This document shows, piece after piece, positions 25,433-38,205 of a stretch of 64,000 nucleotides of DNA. The notes under the pieces are model-generated. The model had not been told where the DNA came from and searched no databases. It saw only the letters and a list, made by a program, of their open reading frames with translations. A program made the translations under genes and the position numbers. This stretch comes from Adiantum capillus-veneris (lineage: Eukaryota; Streptophyta; Polypodiopsida; Polypodiales; Pteridaceae), in contig CM043958.1 of NCBI GenBank assembly GCA_014529385.2, forward strand, positions 84,853,025 through 84,917,024, written 5' to 3'. Position 1 is the first letter of the stretch, and each line of letters starts with the position of its first letter.

Positions 25433-25624
25433 TGAAGGAGTACGAGCGAAAGTGCGACGCGAGAGAGAGTGCGAGAAGAAGAGCACGACAATATGGTGAA
25501 CTCGCTCTACTGTAATGTGTAGAGCATAGTGAGTTCTTATTAGGTTTTTACAAAAGAATATGTGTACATACCTGGCGGCCCGCCCACTTACCTGGGCGAC
25601 CACATTGGGCTTTATACCCCAACA
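25433..25624 (-). repeat. Copia-4 3' LTR, about 192 bp
   Basis: The minus strand begins TGTTGGGGTATAAAGCCC, directly after the purine tract AAGTGGGAGGT (25635-25625). The low-coordinate end is placed at a CA after CGCTCGTACTCCTT by analogy with the Copia-3 LTR. It is not proven, because no second LTR is available. Confidence 0.65.
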
Positions 25625-25713
25625 ACCTCCCACTTAAAGTCCAATGTGGTACTTTAAGTGTGAGAGAAGCTACTATACAAGCTAATATACAAGAGATGTA
25701 GAGAAGTGATGTA

Positions 25714-28700
25714 CTACCCTACACCTAACTGCTTGCGAAAATGCGCAAAGCTCTCTGAGGGAAGTCCTTTTGTAAGTAGATCAGCAGGATTTTCTGTGGT
25801 GTGAACTTTGACAAGCTGAAGTTGCTTATCCTCGAGCATTTCCCTGATGAAATGATACTTCACATCCACATGCTTTGTCTTTGAGTGATAAACTGGATTG
25901 CGAGCCAATTGTATAGCACTTTGACTATCACAATATAACACATGCATCTCTTCTTTGATTCCCAAATCTGTTACTAGTCGATTAAGCCAAATTGATTCTT
26001 TGCATGCCTCTGATACTGCAACATATTCAGCCTCTGTAGTAGAATGAGTAACACAATCTTGTAATTTAGAACGCCATGATACTGCTCCACCAGCCAATGT
26101 AAAGACATACCCTGACGTAGACCTTCGATTGTCTAAGTCACTTGCATAATCTGAGTCTGTAAAACCCTTTACACTTAGCTCCTGACTCCCATAGCATATG
26201 CGCATACTCTTTGTAGCTTTCAGGTATCTCAATATTCCTTTCACTGCCTCCCAATGTTTCTTGCCTGGGTTTGACATGTATCGACTTACTACTCCCACTG
26301 CAAATGCAATGTCTGGGCGAGTAGAAATCATTGCATACATCAAACTACCCACTGCAGACACATATGGAATCTTATCCATTTCAGCCTGTTCTTCCTCAGA
26401 CACAGGACAATCTTGTTTGCTAAGTTTCACATATGGTGGCAATGGAACACTCAATGCCTTTCCCTTCTCCATATTGAAACGTTGCAAAACCTTGTCAATA
26501 TACTCTGTTTGAGATAACCAAATCAACTTCTTTGATCTGTCTCTCTCAATGCGCATACCAAGTATATGACTTGCCTCACCCATGTCTTTCATGTCAAACG
26601 ATTTTGCCATCTTTGACTTCAAAGCTGAAATTTCTTCCAAGTGCTTGCCAGCAATCAACATGTCATCCACATACAAAATAAGGATCAACCAACTACCATC
26701 CTTAGCCTTCTTTGTATATAGACAGTGATCGAACTCACTATGTTTGTAGCCTTGAGAAAGCATAAACTTGTGGAATTCATGGTACCATGCCCTCGGTGAT
26801 TGTTTTAAGCCATAAAGGCTCTTTAACAACTGGCATACCCAATCTTCCTTGCCTTTCTCAACAAACCCTTCTGGCTGTTGCATGTAAATTTCCACATCTA
26901 AATCACCATGCAAGAATGTTGTCTTGACATCCATTTGGTGCAACACCAAATCTAATATGGCAACCAATGCAAGAAAGCATCTCAATGTAGTCATCTTGAC
27001 CACCGGAGAGAAGACTTCATCAAAGTCAATGCCTTGTTCTTGCTTAAAGCCCTTGGCAACAAGCCTTGCTTTGTACTTTGGCTGACTATCATGAGTGGTG
27101 ATCTTATACCTGTAAACCCATTTACAAGGTAGAGCCTTTTTGGCCTATGGTAATTTAACTAGCTTCCATGTCTGGTTTTTATGCAGAGCTGTCATCTCTG
27201 ACTGCATGGCCAATTGCCAATTCTCGGAGTCCTTCATTTGCACTACTTCCTGGTAACATGAAGGCTCATTGCAATCAGTCAACATGACATAGTTCATAGA
27301 TGGAACAAATCTATCAGGAGGTCGCGTGATACGTCCAGATCTACGCACAATAGGTGGCTCAGGCTTAGCCACAACCTGTGGTTCCACTCTATCCTGTCCT
27401 TGCTCCTCTTGAGCCCTGACATTTTGTCTTGCACGTGCAGGTCCATCTTCTTGGAAGACAACTCTTCTAATCTCCTCAACCCTCTCTGGTTTAGAATGAT
27501 ATTTGGATTCATTAAAGTGAACATCATTGCTGCGGATAACCTTTCTGGATTCGGGATCCCAAAGTCTGTACCCCATCTCACCAGAATTACCATAGCCTAG
27601 AAAGATGCACTTTCTACTCTTTGGCTCAAGTTTGTTCCTAAATTCCTTTGCAACGTGAGTATATGCCTCACAGCCAAAGACTCTGAGATGCTTGTATGAG
27701 GGCACCTTGCCTGACCATACCATCTCTGCCACTAAATCCTTCTGCAAAACCTTGCTAGGAGATCTATTTATAAGATGAACAGCTGTTGATACAGCTTCAA
27801 CCCAAAACCCATTTGGCAGCTGTGCATTAGACAACATACTTCTGACCTTCTCTTGTATGGTCCTATTCATCCTCTCAGCAACACCATTTTGAGGAGGATT
27901 GTAAGGAGCAGTAAGTTCACTTTTGATACCTTTTGACTCACAAAAGTCCTGAAAGGCCTTTGAAACATACTCTCCACCATTGTCAGTGCGTAAGCATTTA
28001 AGCTTCTTGCCACTCTGATTCTCCACAAGTGTCACAAACGTTTTGAAAACACTAAATGCTTCATCCTTGTGCTTGAGAAAGTACACCCATACTTTCCTCG
28101 AGTAATCATCTATAAATGTCATAAAGTAAGAAGCTCCCCCTAGAGATAGGTTAGGCATAGGTCCACACAAATCACTATGAACAAGTGCCAACTGTGTATC
28201 TCTTCTATTGCTTCTATGCTTATGTGGCTGCTGTGTTTGCTTACCATACAGACAATGTTCACAGAATTCAAAATCATTAAATGAAAAGCCAGGCAAATAA
28301 CCAGAACGAGACAAGATTTCCATTCCCTTCTTGGACATATGTCCTAACCCGCTATGCCACAAAGAAACGTTCGGCTGCTCGGTTACATTGATTACATTTT
28401 TAGAGACATTTGATACATAAATCATGTAAAGTCCTCCAGACTTTACTCCATATGCTATTGTCATAAAACCCTTGGATATCTTCCACATGTTCTGTCCAAA
28501 AGTGGTGACGTAGCCAACATCATCAAGTAAACCTGTGTTGATCAAGCTATTTGTAATTGCGGGAACATGTCTCACATTCTTCAGCGTGAAAGAAGATCCA
28601 TTCTGAAACTTCAATTGAACATCTCCAACACCTAAGATCTCACATGTCTGCCCATTGCCCAGCCGAACATGATCTTTAGTGGTCACATAAGAAGTAAACC

Positions 28701-29694
28701 ACTCCTTGTTTGGAGACACATGAGGTGATGCCCCTTAGTCTATAATCCAATCACTCAGTGCATTTCCATCAGATGCTGTAAGAAGAGCTGAGTCCATTGT
28801 TTTTTTCAAGAAGTAGATGTCTCCTGACACTAGACTGTCATCCTCTACAACAGTGTTTGTCACATTTATTTCTTGAATCTTCACTGAGGACTTGTTCTTC
28901 TCACCATGGTCTTCAGCTTTCTCTTTGCCTTTTTCTACTTTCCATTCTCTGCAGTCTCTTTTCATGTGACCCTTCTTGCCACAATGGTAGCATTCTATGT
29001 CACTCTTGCCTTTAGCACTGCGGGACTTTCTACGAGACCGATTCCTCTTTCCACCTTTGTACTTTTCTTTGGTCCTTCCTCTGACAACTAAGGCTGTTCC
29101 TTTGCCTTTGTCCATTGTCTTTCTATTGGTTTCTTCAGTTAGCAGACTTCCTTCTACACCTGCTATGTTCAAACCATCTGGAGGTGCAGAATTACTCAAA
29201 GCTGTGCGAAAAGTGTCCCAACTTTCCGGCAATGTGATCAACAGGAACATAGCTCTAACAGGTTCATCAAACTTGACACCTTGAGCTGACAACTGACTAT
29301 AGATTGTGTTGAATTCATTCAGATGATTGGACATAGGTGTCCCTTCTTTCATCTTCAAGTCAACAAGCTTTTTAAGCCAGTATACCTGTGAAGCTGCACT
29401 CTGCTTCTCATAAAGATCACTCAGCTTTAACCATGCTTGATAAGCCGACATCTCGTCTGCTACATTGAAGTAAACGCTTTCTGCCAAAGTCAGCATAATG
29501 GTAGAAAGTGCCAATTCATCCATTTCGCTCCATTCATCTTCGTCCATATCTTCTGGTTTTATCCCCTTGAGCTTTATAGGTTTTATCTGCTTCTTTTGTA
29601 CCAACACGTGCCAAATCTGCTGCTTCCACAATGGGACATTGGTTCCATCCAGCTTCTTGATATTGTAAAGAGCAGTGTCCTGTGATCCAGCCAT
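25714..29694 (-). pseudogene. Copia-4 gag-pol polyprotein, one frame with two stops
   Basis: One frame of about 1,326 codons runs from ATG 29694 to the stop at 25714. In order it holds gag with the CCHC knuckle CYHCGKKGHMKRDC; protease; integrase with the HHCC region (LWHSGLGHM, CEHCLYGK) and core (LVHSDLCGPM, LRTDNGGEY, NGVAERMN); RT with LILYVDDMLI; and RNase H (TDSDYAS, HSTTEAEY, YCDSQSAIQL) ending LLTKGLPSESF. All catalytic integrase and RT residues seem present. Two stops break it. TAA at 28737-28735 replaces the serine of the protease DSGA motif (DWIID-stop-GAS). TAG at 27147-27145 lies between integrase and RT (VKLP-stop-AKKAL). There are no frameshifts. Confidence 0.9.
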
Positions 29695-31672
29695 AGCTAC
29701 GCTTCACAGTAGTTTACTTTCCTGGGAAAAATTCGGCAGAGTTTCCCCTGTAAATTGACCTCTGAACCAATATCAACCTGTCAAATGAACCAAGAAAGCT
29801 TCAGATTCTGCATAAATTTCGGCAGAGTCTCCTTTGTAAAATGGCTCTGGTGTACTAAAAAAAAAACTAAAAAACATCTCAAAAAAAACTGTCTCTCTGA
29901 CACTGTAAGCTGTGGGTAAACCTGTCCTGCACCTGTACTGTCTCTCACTGTCTTGTCATTGTCCTGTAAGCATAGACTGCGACAATGTCTCAACGGCAGT
30001 AAAGCAAAGATGCAATCCCAACTGTCTAACTCACAGTCAATACATCCTAGCTGCCTATCTAAGGGTGCTCGAGGGATCGCTCCAAGACCTGTATCACCGA
30101 GGATCTCAACATTCGAGAATCCCCCAGCTCAATAAAACCTCACTCGACCCTCAACAAAGGCTGCAGTAAATCTGACAGTACATAGACTTCCCACAAAGTC
30201 ATACATCCACAAATTTCCCATTGTATGCTGTAACCGCTGCGGCGGTTGTTTGCTGCGTGACTCACAACCATCAAACCCTCAACAGACATACATCATCTCT
30301 GACAATACATCCCATGTGGAAGTACCTGCAATGTCAGGATGAAATCTGGAATATCAAGCAACAAACACAAGCTACCTGATGAACTAGTATGGATGTCGCC
30401 TACAATCTGTGTGTAGATGCGCCCGTGTCGTATGTGACACGCCTCCAAGAACTGTGAGCCGTCCTTCGATTGTAGACAGCCACAAATCAGCAACACCCTA
30501 AACATCCGTAATGACAAGACGCTTGCTTGTCAATTAACGTCAATGTGTACTCCACTGGGTAGAGCTGTTCGATCTTGAGAACAATCGTCCAAGGAATACC
30601 AACAAGTGGATCTTATCCTAGGTTTAGCAATGGCTTTTAGCTAGCGTGCGTGGTTCATAGCCATCATGGCAACTAGTGTTCAATCGTTGAACCGATGACG
30701 ACTAATGTGGATGGCACCTTGCCCAATTTCTAGCTGAGAGTTTTAGAGCATCTTGGCTCAGGAGAACTCACTAGTGAAACATGTAACAAAACTTCGTAGA
30801 AAATTTTCATTTTTTTCCTTAGAGAAAGAGATGAAGAACGAAAAGAAGAGCATGCTAGGCTGAGGAACATTCCTTAAGAATTTAGAGTGTGTGCCTAAGC
30901 TATGTGCTCTTATGCATCGTATGCCTGACTTGCATCTTATCGTATAAGCATTCCTCGGTTTTCCGGTATGACTCGCTCGATGAGAGAGATAATAGAAAAC
31001 TTATTCCAATCCACCTAGGTTGCAAGGGTCGTGATTGTATGAGGACGACTTAGCCTTGGCACGTTGCCCCTGAAATAAGTCCTAGATTTAGGTTTCCTTT
31101 TAGTGTGGTGGTGTGTTAATAACAACCGACAATCATTTTAAACAATCCGTCACTGATTTTGTCCTTGACAAATTTGCAAGTGTGGTAGCGTAATCCATGA
31201 AGTGGTGGAGGTCATTCCTCCTGGCTAGCATGCCTTGCATATAAAAGTGAAAGTCTGTGGCTACCGTAAAAGTTAATACCAAAAATGCCTTGCATCGATT
31301 GGACTAGTAGTGATTCGATGAAATAAATTTCTTGCACCGACGGGACTGGTCGTGAGTCAGTGAAATGTGGTCCTGATTAATGAAGATGTCCTAAACTTGG
31401 TTGCCACTGCTCTTGGCCCCAAGGTAATGGTAACACGATTTAGAAACCGTGCTGCAAGTGAAATTGGTTGTACTAGAAAGGATGATTATTTCAGAAAAGA
31501 AATTAGGGCATAATCCTACCCAATTGGAGAAAAATGGGCAATACTCTGAAAAGGTCACATGCACGTATAAAGACATATAACTACTGTGCCTTGCACCAAA
31601 ACTGGAGTTTATGTCGAATTACTAACTAATGCATCATGTGTACGTTTGTCAGACATATGGACACTACTTTTT
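29695..31672. other. Copia-4 leader and non-coding Gypsy-1 interior
   Basis: 29695 to about 30540 is probably the Copia-4 untranslated leader. About 30540-31672 belongs to Gypsy-1 and contains no recognisable protease, RT or integrase on either strand. Confidence 0.45.
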
Positions 31673-32275
31673 TTAATGCGTTCCTAAGCAATTAAAGCAT
31701 AATTTTTGATTTTTTGCATGTTGAAAGTCGGATGGTGAGAGTCGCTTCCTGACCACGTTAGTCGTGCCCCGATTTGTTCCGACAACCGAATTATTTTGGA
31801 CATGTTGGACCTCTTTGGTCATAACCGGTAGATTGACAACCCCTTGGGTTGCTGGCAAGTGGGGAGCTGATTCTGGTAGCATTCTGTAAATTAGTTGTGT
31901 GAGATTTTCTACTTGCGTCACCAATATTTGGACCCTTACAACTAGCTTGAGAAATCGGGCATCTAAAGTTTGCCAGTCCTGTCGAGTGACAAACTCCCTG
32001 GCATCTGGCAATTGATTGTCATCCTCTAGAATATCCAACACGCTCTGAGGAGGAGGGGTTGATAAATGAGGAGACAGAGATAGATCACCTGGGTTTGCAC
32101 CATCCATCCCTGTTGCCACGATGGTACCCTCCGTGAGAGTATCCAGCCCCATGACATCCACAGGTGGAGCCAATTCCAGGTATTCAAAGTCAAACATGTG
32201 TTGATCATCAATTTCCGCACTCATGGTGAATTTGTGTTGTGCGAACAAAAGAGAAAACAGTACCTTGGAGTGCAT
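31673..32275 (-). pseudogene. Gypsy-1 gag, truncated at the zinc knuckle
   Basis: The open frame gives a gag-like protein, probably starting at MSAEIDDQHMFDFEYLEL (ATG at 32224). A helical stretch with coiled-coil character follows (about residues 115-145), and the end is LSPSDFQHAKNQKLCFNC. That is the start of a CCHC knuckle, which breaks after CFNCLGTH. The frame then runs into non-coding sequence. Gag normally forms the particle and binds element RNA. Confidence 0.7.
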
Positions 32276-33221
32276 AAAAGCTCGTAGCCGTATCGAACAC
32301 AGAGGTCAGTGGTGAGCCATGCTAACTTCGCCGGCGGTCGTAAAGAAGGTGAATTTCAAAGCCACGATAGAATTGGCGAAGAGGTGAAATCACCGAGGAA
32401 CTTCAAATTGCCGATGACATTGAAGGTATTGAGAAAGTCGAGCTTCCCAATAAACTTGTTCGCTTCATGTGCAGTCCAGCAAGTTGCAAGTCGTCTAATG
32501 TAGACTTGATGAACCGAACGTTGAATTCGAAGTCGGATTTTAAATCCCAAGCAACCGCGAAATCAGCAATTGACTTGCAGCCGAGGATGCACTTGAAAAC
32601 ACCGATCAATTCATAGTGGCCGATAACTAGATTTGCATCTTATGCAAACGGCAAATCGGTTGGAATTTGTGGTGTGCGAAACTGCAAAATCTGGTTTGCA
32701 GCCGGTTCGGAATACTGAGTTATTCCTGCTCAACAAAAATTTGTGGTCGTTTGCCTTCCACCGGATCACGAGAACTGAGGGGAGGCTTGCCGGCACACGA
32801 AGGCTCGTCCTTGTGCTGCCTTGCCTGTGGGAAGGGCCACTAGAAATGGCCAAGGCTCAAAACCAATGGTCAAATGGCCTTGCAATATGAATATGACGAT
32901 TTTTTTGAAGGAAAAAGACACAGACAGCGCAGTTGACAACGTGAGTAGAGAGAGAGACTTATGGTGGCTTGCTCACGCCAGTAGAGGCCGCGAGGTCCTG
33001 GCTTCCCCCCTTTCTTCCAAGGGCGCCTCCGTCAAGCCCAAGAGCACGAAATTTCATGCACCATAGCTTCTCGTCCAAAACAGGAAAGCTTACTTGATTT
33101 AGAAAGTCTTTTGCTAAGAATGGAAAAAGCCTTGCAAAGGCCACGGTTCTCACCTAAAGTACCTATTTTTAGGAGCTAAAAGTGACCACGCCTAGAGAGA
33201 GAGTGGAAGAGAGACTCCTAA

Positions 33222-33233
33222 GCTCTGATACCA
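33222..33233 (-). other. Gypsy-1 primer-binding site
   Basis: The minus strand reads TGGTATCAGAGC one base after the LTR end, an initiator Met tRNA type site. Confidence 0.9.
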
Positions 33234-33234
33234 G

Positions 33235-33405
33235 TGTAAGAACTAGGAAAACTAGACCGAAGATCCTCCTTCCAACCTCCCTTTATATAGGCGGGCTCCT
33301 AGCCCCTTGCCCTAGACGGATCCCCTATCCACACTGTCTAGCCCGACCCTTGGCCGTAGTCCATGACTATCCTAGTTCTTAGGGTACAGGACCCTTGTCC
33401 TGACA
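33235..33405 (-). repeat. Gypsy-1 5' LTR, 171 bp
   Basis: Same length and ends as the left LTR. The GACTC duplication follows at 33406-33410. Confidence 0.92.
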
Positions 33406-33688
33406 GACTCTGTGACAAACAAATAGAGAATCTTAGAAAAACTTGTAGCAAATATGAGATGCTAAATAATAGGGGAAGCATGAAGCTCGACCATAGTGAT
33501 TTAGAGGTGGAGGATGGATTAATGCGTATAGCTTCAAGCTCAGCAGCTTGGCAACTAGGGGAACTCAGAAGAGAGATAAGAAGCTACGATGCTCAAAAAG
33601 AAATAAGGTAGGAAAGGGAGGGACAGTGCAGCACTGAAAAGACTTGGTAGTGGGCACCATAGCTATGCACGCACCCAGGTGTTGTGTG

Positions 33689-33740
<52 letters not shown>

Positions 33741-34241
33741 GATATCTGACAAAGCTAGAGAGCAAGACTGCGACTTGTAGCTTGTAGGGCAAACCACCCC
33801 CCAATGCTCTCTCTCAGGTCTAGCTTTGCAGTGTGCAGTGTGCACCCAGCGCCATCTCTAGGAGGCAAGAGCTTTCGTGTCTTGGAGCATGGTCATGCAA
33901 GGTGCGGTTATCCATAGCTGGAAACTATGCCTATTGTGCTCTTTTTCAAATGAAAAGCAGCTACTAAGCCATGCGAATTGGTCACGTGAGGGAAATTGAG
34001 CCATGGTCACTGCCATCTGGAGGTCGCGTGAGCTGGTTTCCAAGTATTGATGACGTGCAATAGCCAGTCACAAAAAACAGTTGCCATTTGCATTCATGGT
34101 GCCAATCTGCCAGACAGAGAGAGCGCCAAAGAGAAATACAGAGAGAGACAGATTGCACGTGCGTTGCATTAAAGGAGCAGCTAGTTTCATTTTGCAACTA
34201 TACCAATTTATTCGGGCGACCACAAGCCATGAGTCTAGTAC

Positions 34242-34279
<38 letters not shown>

Positions 34280-34849
34280 TCAATGTCGGGCATCTTCGGA
34301 CACTGATGTTCATTTTAGCTTTTATTTTACTTCATTTTATTTTGTACCCAAACATTGTATTAGATTCACCAAGATTGTATCAAATTGGTTTCACAAGTCA
34401 TTTTAGCCATTTGAAGACTTTTTGGCATAGTTACAAAAAGGTGAGCTTTAGTAGGACTGAGCCGGTTCAGTAGGATGTGTGTGACCACCAAGCAAGCTCA
34501 GTTATTTGCCCGAATAACTGATAACTGAGCATTGTGTGACCATTGCCTTGTGAGGTGCGACTTGTGACTCATGACTCGTGAGGTGCACACCAAATTCAAC
34601 CTAATGCCTTCCTTGAAGACATGACGGCTATAGGGTCCACAATGATGTGCACGCTTGTTTGGCCAACCAAGTTGCCAATTAACTTATACTTAGCCAACAA
34701 GCTTCGGGCGGTCGGACCAGCGTACGCCAATCAGGAAAATCATTAGGACTACGGAGCTGAAACAATGAACTTTGAAGATGCCTTGCAATAGTCAATCAGA
34801 CAGACACACACATGCACAGGACTGTATCCGGTTTGCAGAGCTCACTTTG

Positions 34850-34885
<36 letters not shown>

Positions 34886-34944
34886 CCCCCACCAAGTGTA
34901 GCCGCATGCTGGCGGAGTTAGCAAATGTTGACACGTGTCAAGAA

Positions 34945-34984
<40 letters not shown>

Positions 34985-36843
34985 TCCCCTCCTTTTATAA
35001 TAGTATAGATAGAAGGGTTACGAAGCTCGCAGTGCCGCTTGCAAAAAAAGAGATTTAGCAAGATCCTCTCACAAATCAATGATTTGTGGTCGTGGCACTT
35101 TGTTGCTTGTCTGTCCCTTGCACTTTCGTGGTGATCAACTTGCCCACTTTGTTTGCAAGCAGAGTAAAGGGCTTCCAAGGAGGGGAAATGCTGCCACATG
35201 GAGCTCAATCCATCCTTGTTAATATAGATATTGAGTCCTTTGGTTTTGAAGGTATAAAAACTTTGTTTTAGTTACATAGATAATTGACAATATGATTTTT
35301 GGCTTTCTAAAAGAAACCCTTAGTGTTGTATTGGGTTAGGGAAACTTTCATTGTTTTCGGTGCATGATAGAGACGTACCTTTCATTTCACATCGTGACAT
35401 GTCTTTATTTTTCTTGCATTCTATTGTTTTAAAATGCTAAAGTGAAGCTTCACCTTGCATAATTTTAGTAAATTTTACACACACACATACACACATATAT
35501 GTTTTTTTTTTGCATTCTATTGTTTTAGAATGCTAAAGTGAAGCTTCACCTTGCATAATTCTAATAAATTCTATACAGACACACATATATTAATTAGTTC
35601 TTTTTATTTCACCTTTCATTTTACAACTTCACATGGGTTTACATTTCTTGCATTTTATAGCTTGATTCCAATCAGTGTTAGTGTTCGAGAAAGTCTCTTT
35701 TATTAAGCGGCTATTGATTGAGTGTTCTCCTCACAAAGAAGAAAACCGGAAATACTAGCAAAAACTTTGAGATTTGTAAAATTTTTGGACGACTTTCTCA
35801 CATATTTCAGCGGTTTTCTTCCGTTTACCATGGTTTGCAGCTAGCTAGTCTCGATTTTCAATTGGCTCAAGACTAAGCTGAGGCAATCCTTTCCCAAACA
35901 CTGATACTAGTTTAATTCAACCTAAAAATCTTATCACTTTCCTATTGGTTTTGAAATCTGTCCTGATCCTTTCACTTGTTTCATGTGGAATGATGCCTTT
36001 AAAGCTATTGTATTTCCTTGCAGTAGAGCTAGCCTTAGGACTAAAGGACACGGGATATTAAATGAAGAGGGAGCAATTGGATCTATGGTGTAGAACTAGG
36101 TACACATGATGTGATGTATGCTCGGTCGTTCGATTTTACTTGGCGTGTTCAAGTTTACCTTTTTTGTCTTAGTTTACTTTTTCCCCTGTCCATGTTTACT
36201 TATCATGCACTTGTTTCCCCCTTTGGACACCATATACACACGGGAGAGTTGGATAGGCCCGGGTTCAAATCTCATGATCGCCAATTTTTTTGAGCCCTCC
36301 AACGTTTTCGAGATTCGCGTGTGCAACTCCCACTCTTGATCCCACCACTCTTCTTTCATTTAATACCCATGCCCTTTAGTGTCGAGGTAGAGCTACACAA
36401 AATTTTGGATCTATCACATTTGCAATGATGGCACATATGGGAACATAGGGTGAGTAAGAAAGCTTTAAAGTGCTAGAAAGACTGTGCATAGTATTTTAAG
36501 TCATGTTTCTTTCTAGAGAGTGAGGCCACGCGAAAGGGTGAATGCGAGTTATGTGGATTGAGGTGGGGCATTTGATTGTGCACAAATAAGTAGGCTCTAC
36601 CTTATTTTTCTTTTGAATACTAAGCATAGAACGAATGCACCAAAAATTGCATACTATCGAGGATATGTAGGTTCTCGAGTTTGGGCAAACTCTCTCGTGC
36701 AATGGAAGTTTTTGGGTACATAAGTAGTCCTTAGTAAAGAGTTGGATTTTGGGTACATCTCTTAACCATTGGATAAAGCTTGTGGATTAGTGCCACATGG
36801 TAAGCTAATGCTAATAGAGTTTTTTTATTATTTCTTCTAGGTC
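33406..36843. other. Spacer rich in simple repeats, no supported gene
   Basis: It holds (GA)n at 33692-33737, (CT)n at 34244-34276 and 34853-34881, and poly-G at 34945-34983. A tandem duplication of about 95 bp (35417-35475 repeated at 35512-35570) contains GTGAAGCTTCAC. Similar words recur at 47.1-47.7 kb. Open frames here are short and unconvincing. Confidence 0.5.
34945..34983. repeat. Poly-G, 39 bp
   Basis: An uninterrupted G run follows GTGTCAAGAA and precedes ATCCCCTCC. Confidence 0.95.
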
Positions 36844-37396
36844 TGTTAACCAATGATGGAGACCCTTGTGGTGATGTGATCACAGGTCATACAGTGGAGT
36901 AAGCACCACCGGGCAAATAGGAGGCTTGGTGACTTCCCAACGCTGCCCATCGCTTGGTGCTGACCTTGGTGTTAAAGTCATCACAAGCGACAATGGAGTC
37001 AGCATCGGGCAAATATGAAGCTTGGTGATTGCCCAATGCTCCCCATCGCTTGGTTCTGACCTTGGCAAATGGATGTCAGCTTAGTTAACACCCATGAATG
37101 CCATATCACATTGTTTTGAGTTTGGGGCCGGGCTTGTCAGTTCTATAGGTGCTTGGGTGATCGTCGATGAGAGGTGCACCACATATCTCATTTGACATTA
37201 TCTTTACTTTGACTGGCCAGTGTGGACGCCTATGTGTGACTGGGCCAATCTCATATAAAAGGACCACTATAACCTCAAACCCCCATTCTGAAATTCGAGC
37301 TTGCTAATTATCCTGGTTGAGTGCTTGGAGCCCTCTGTGGCTCCCACATGGTGCTCGACAAGTCCCTAGCTCCGACACGTGCGGCATATGTGCACA
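36844..37396 (+). repeat. Gypsy-2 5' LTR, 553 bp
   Basis: It shares long stretches with 46107-46847, such as GAGACCCTTGTGGTGATGTG, GGTGTTAAAGTCATCACAAG and GAGGTGCACCACATATCTCA. A possible TATA box (CTCATATAAAAGG) lies near 37250. Confidence 0.85.
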
Positions 37397-37400
37397 TTTT

Positions 37401-37418
37401 TGGCCTCGTTGTCGAGGA
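37401..37418 (+). other. Gypsy-2 primer-binding site, tRNA-Asp-like
   Basis: TGGCCTCGTTGTCGAGGA matches the usual plant gypsy Asp-tRNA site at about 15 of 18 positions. It begins four bases after the LTR end. Confidence 0.65.
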
Positions 37419-38205
37419 ATTTCCCTACACCAAGCTCGAGAAGCACTTTGTGCTGCCTCGTGGAGTCACTCAGGAAAGGTGGTGCATGGGTGTGTTCTTG
37501 GTGTAAGTCTATCATGAATGTTCTGTTCTTCTGTTCTATCATGTTAAATTCTGCTCTATTTTGTTGTTCAATCAAGATCTGTTGCAATGGTTTAGTTCTA
37601 CCTCGTACGTTTTATTCGCGATTTTAAAAGATCAACGCGCAGCTGCTCAATGTACGGCCACATCCACACACAGCTCGCACCAATAAGCCCTTATTTTTAG
37701 ATTCATAAAATAAAATATAAAAAGGTAAAAAAACAAGGAAAGTGCATATTAAAAGAAAGATCGAGATCATTCCCCAAGCCCAAGCCCACGCCCAGGCCCA
37801 GGCCTAGGCCTCAGTCCTCAGTCTTATGATATAGTATAGACCCTAAATTATATATATATAGTCTACCTTCACCACAAGAAGGAGTGAGGGCATGTGGGAC
37901 AAGTAGTCCACCCTTTCCTTCACATGTACAATAGCACCCTTGGACTTTCCATTTTAAGCCTAGCTCACAACTAGAAATAGACCATTTTGAGGATTCTGAG
38001 AGCCTTAAGTAACCAAATCTGGGACTGTAAAGCACGCCACATTCCTTTCATCAAGACACTCGTTTTGAGCTATCACACACTATATTCCATAGCTTGGTTA
38101 GAAGAAAAAACCAAAAAAATCAAAAAATTGAGAGTAAAACCGAGTTGCAAAACACCCAAAAGCCTTCACGAGCACTCACCAATACTTCTCGGGTGCTAAG
38201 GTCAC

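Larger units (their letters stand above)
25433..30540 (-). mobile_element. Copia-4: copia element nested in Gypsy-1, 5' LTR not found
   Basis: It comprises a 3' LTR (about 25433-25624), a polypurine tract, pol, gag and a leader of up to 850 bp on the right. Neither a second LTR nor a TGGTATCAGAGC site is visible between 29.7 and 30.7 kb, so the 5' end seems lost. The right boundary with Gypsy-1 is approximate. Confidence 0.8.
24238..33405 (-). mobile_element. Gypsy-1: LTR retrotransposon with intact ends, nested copia inside
   Basis: Two 171-bp LTRs (24238-24408 and 33235-33405) bound the element, and GACTC stands immediately outside both ends (24233-24237 and 33406-33410). Inside the right LTR is the primer site; inside the left is a polypurine tract. 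Gag is present, but no gypsy RT, RNase H or integrase core was found, so the copy looks non-autonomous or internally deleted. Copia-4 occupies roughly 25.4-30.5 kb. The TATATAAA-like word in the LTR (CTATATAAAGGGAGG on the element strand) may be its promoter. Confidence 0.9.

Noticed and set aside
29695-30700. 5' LTR and primer site of Copia-4
   Set aside because: I scanned for gctctgatacca and for the reverse complement of TGTTGGGGTATAAAG; neither is present.
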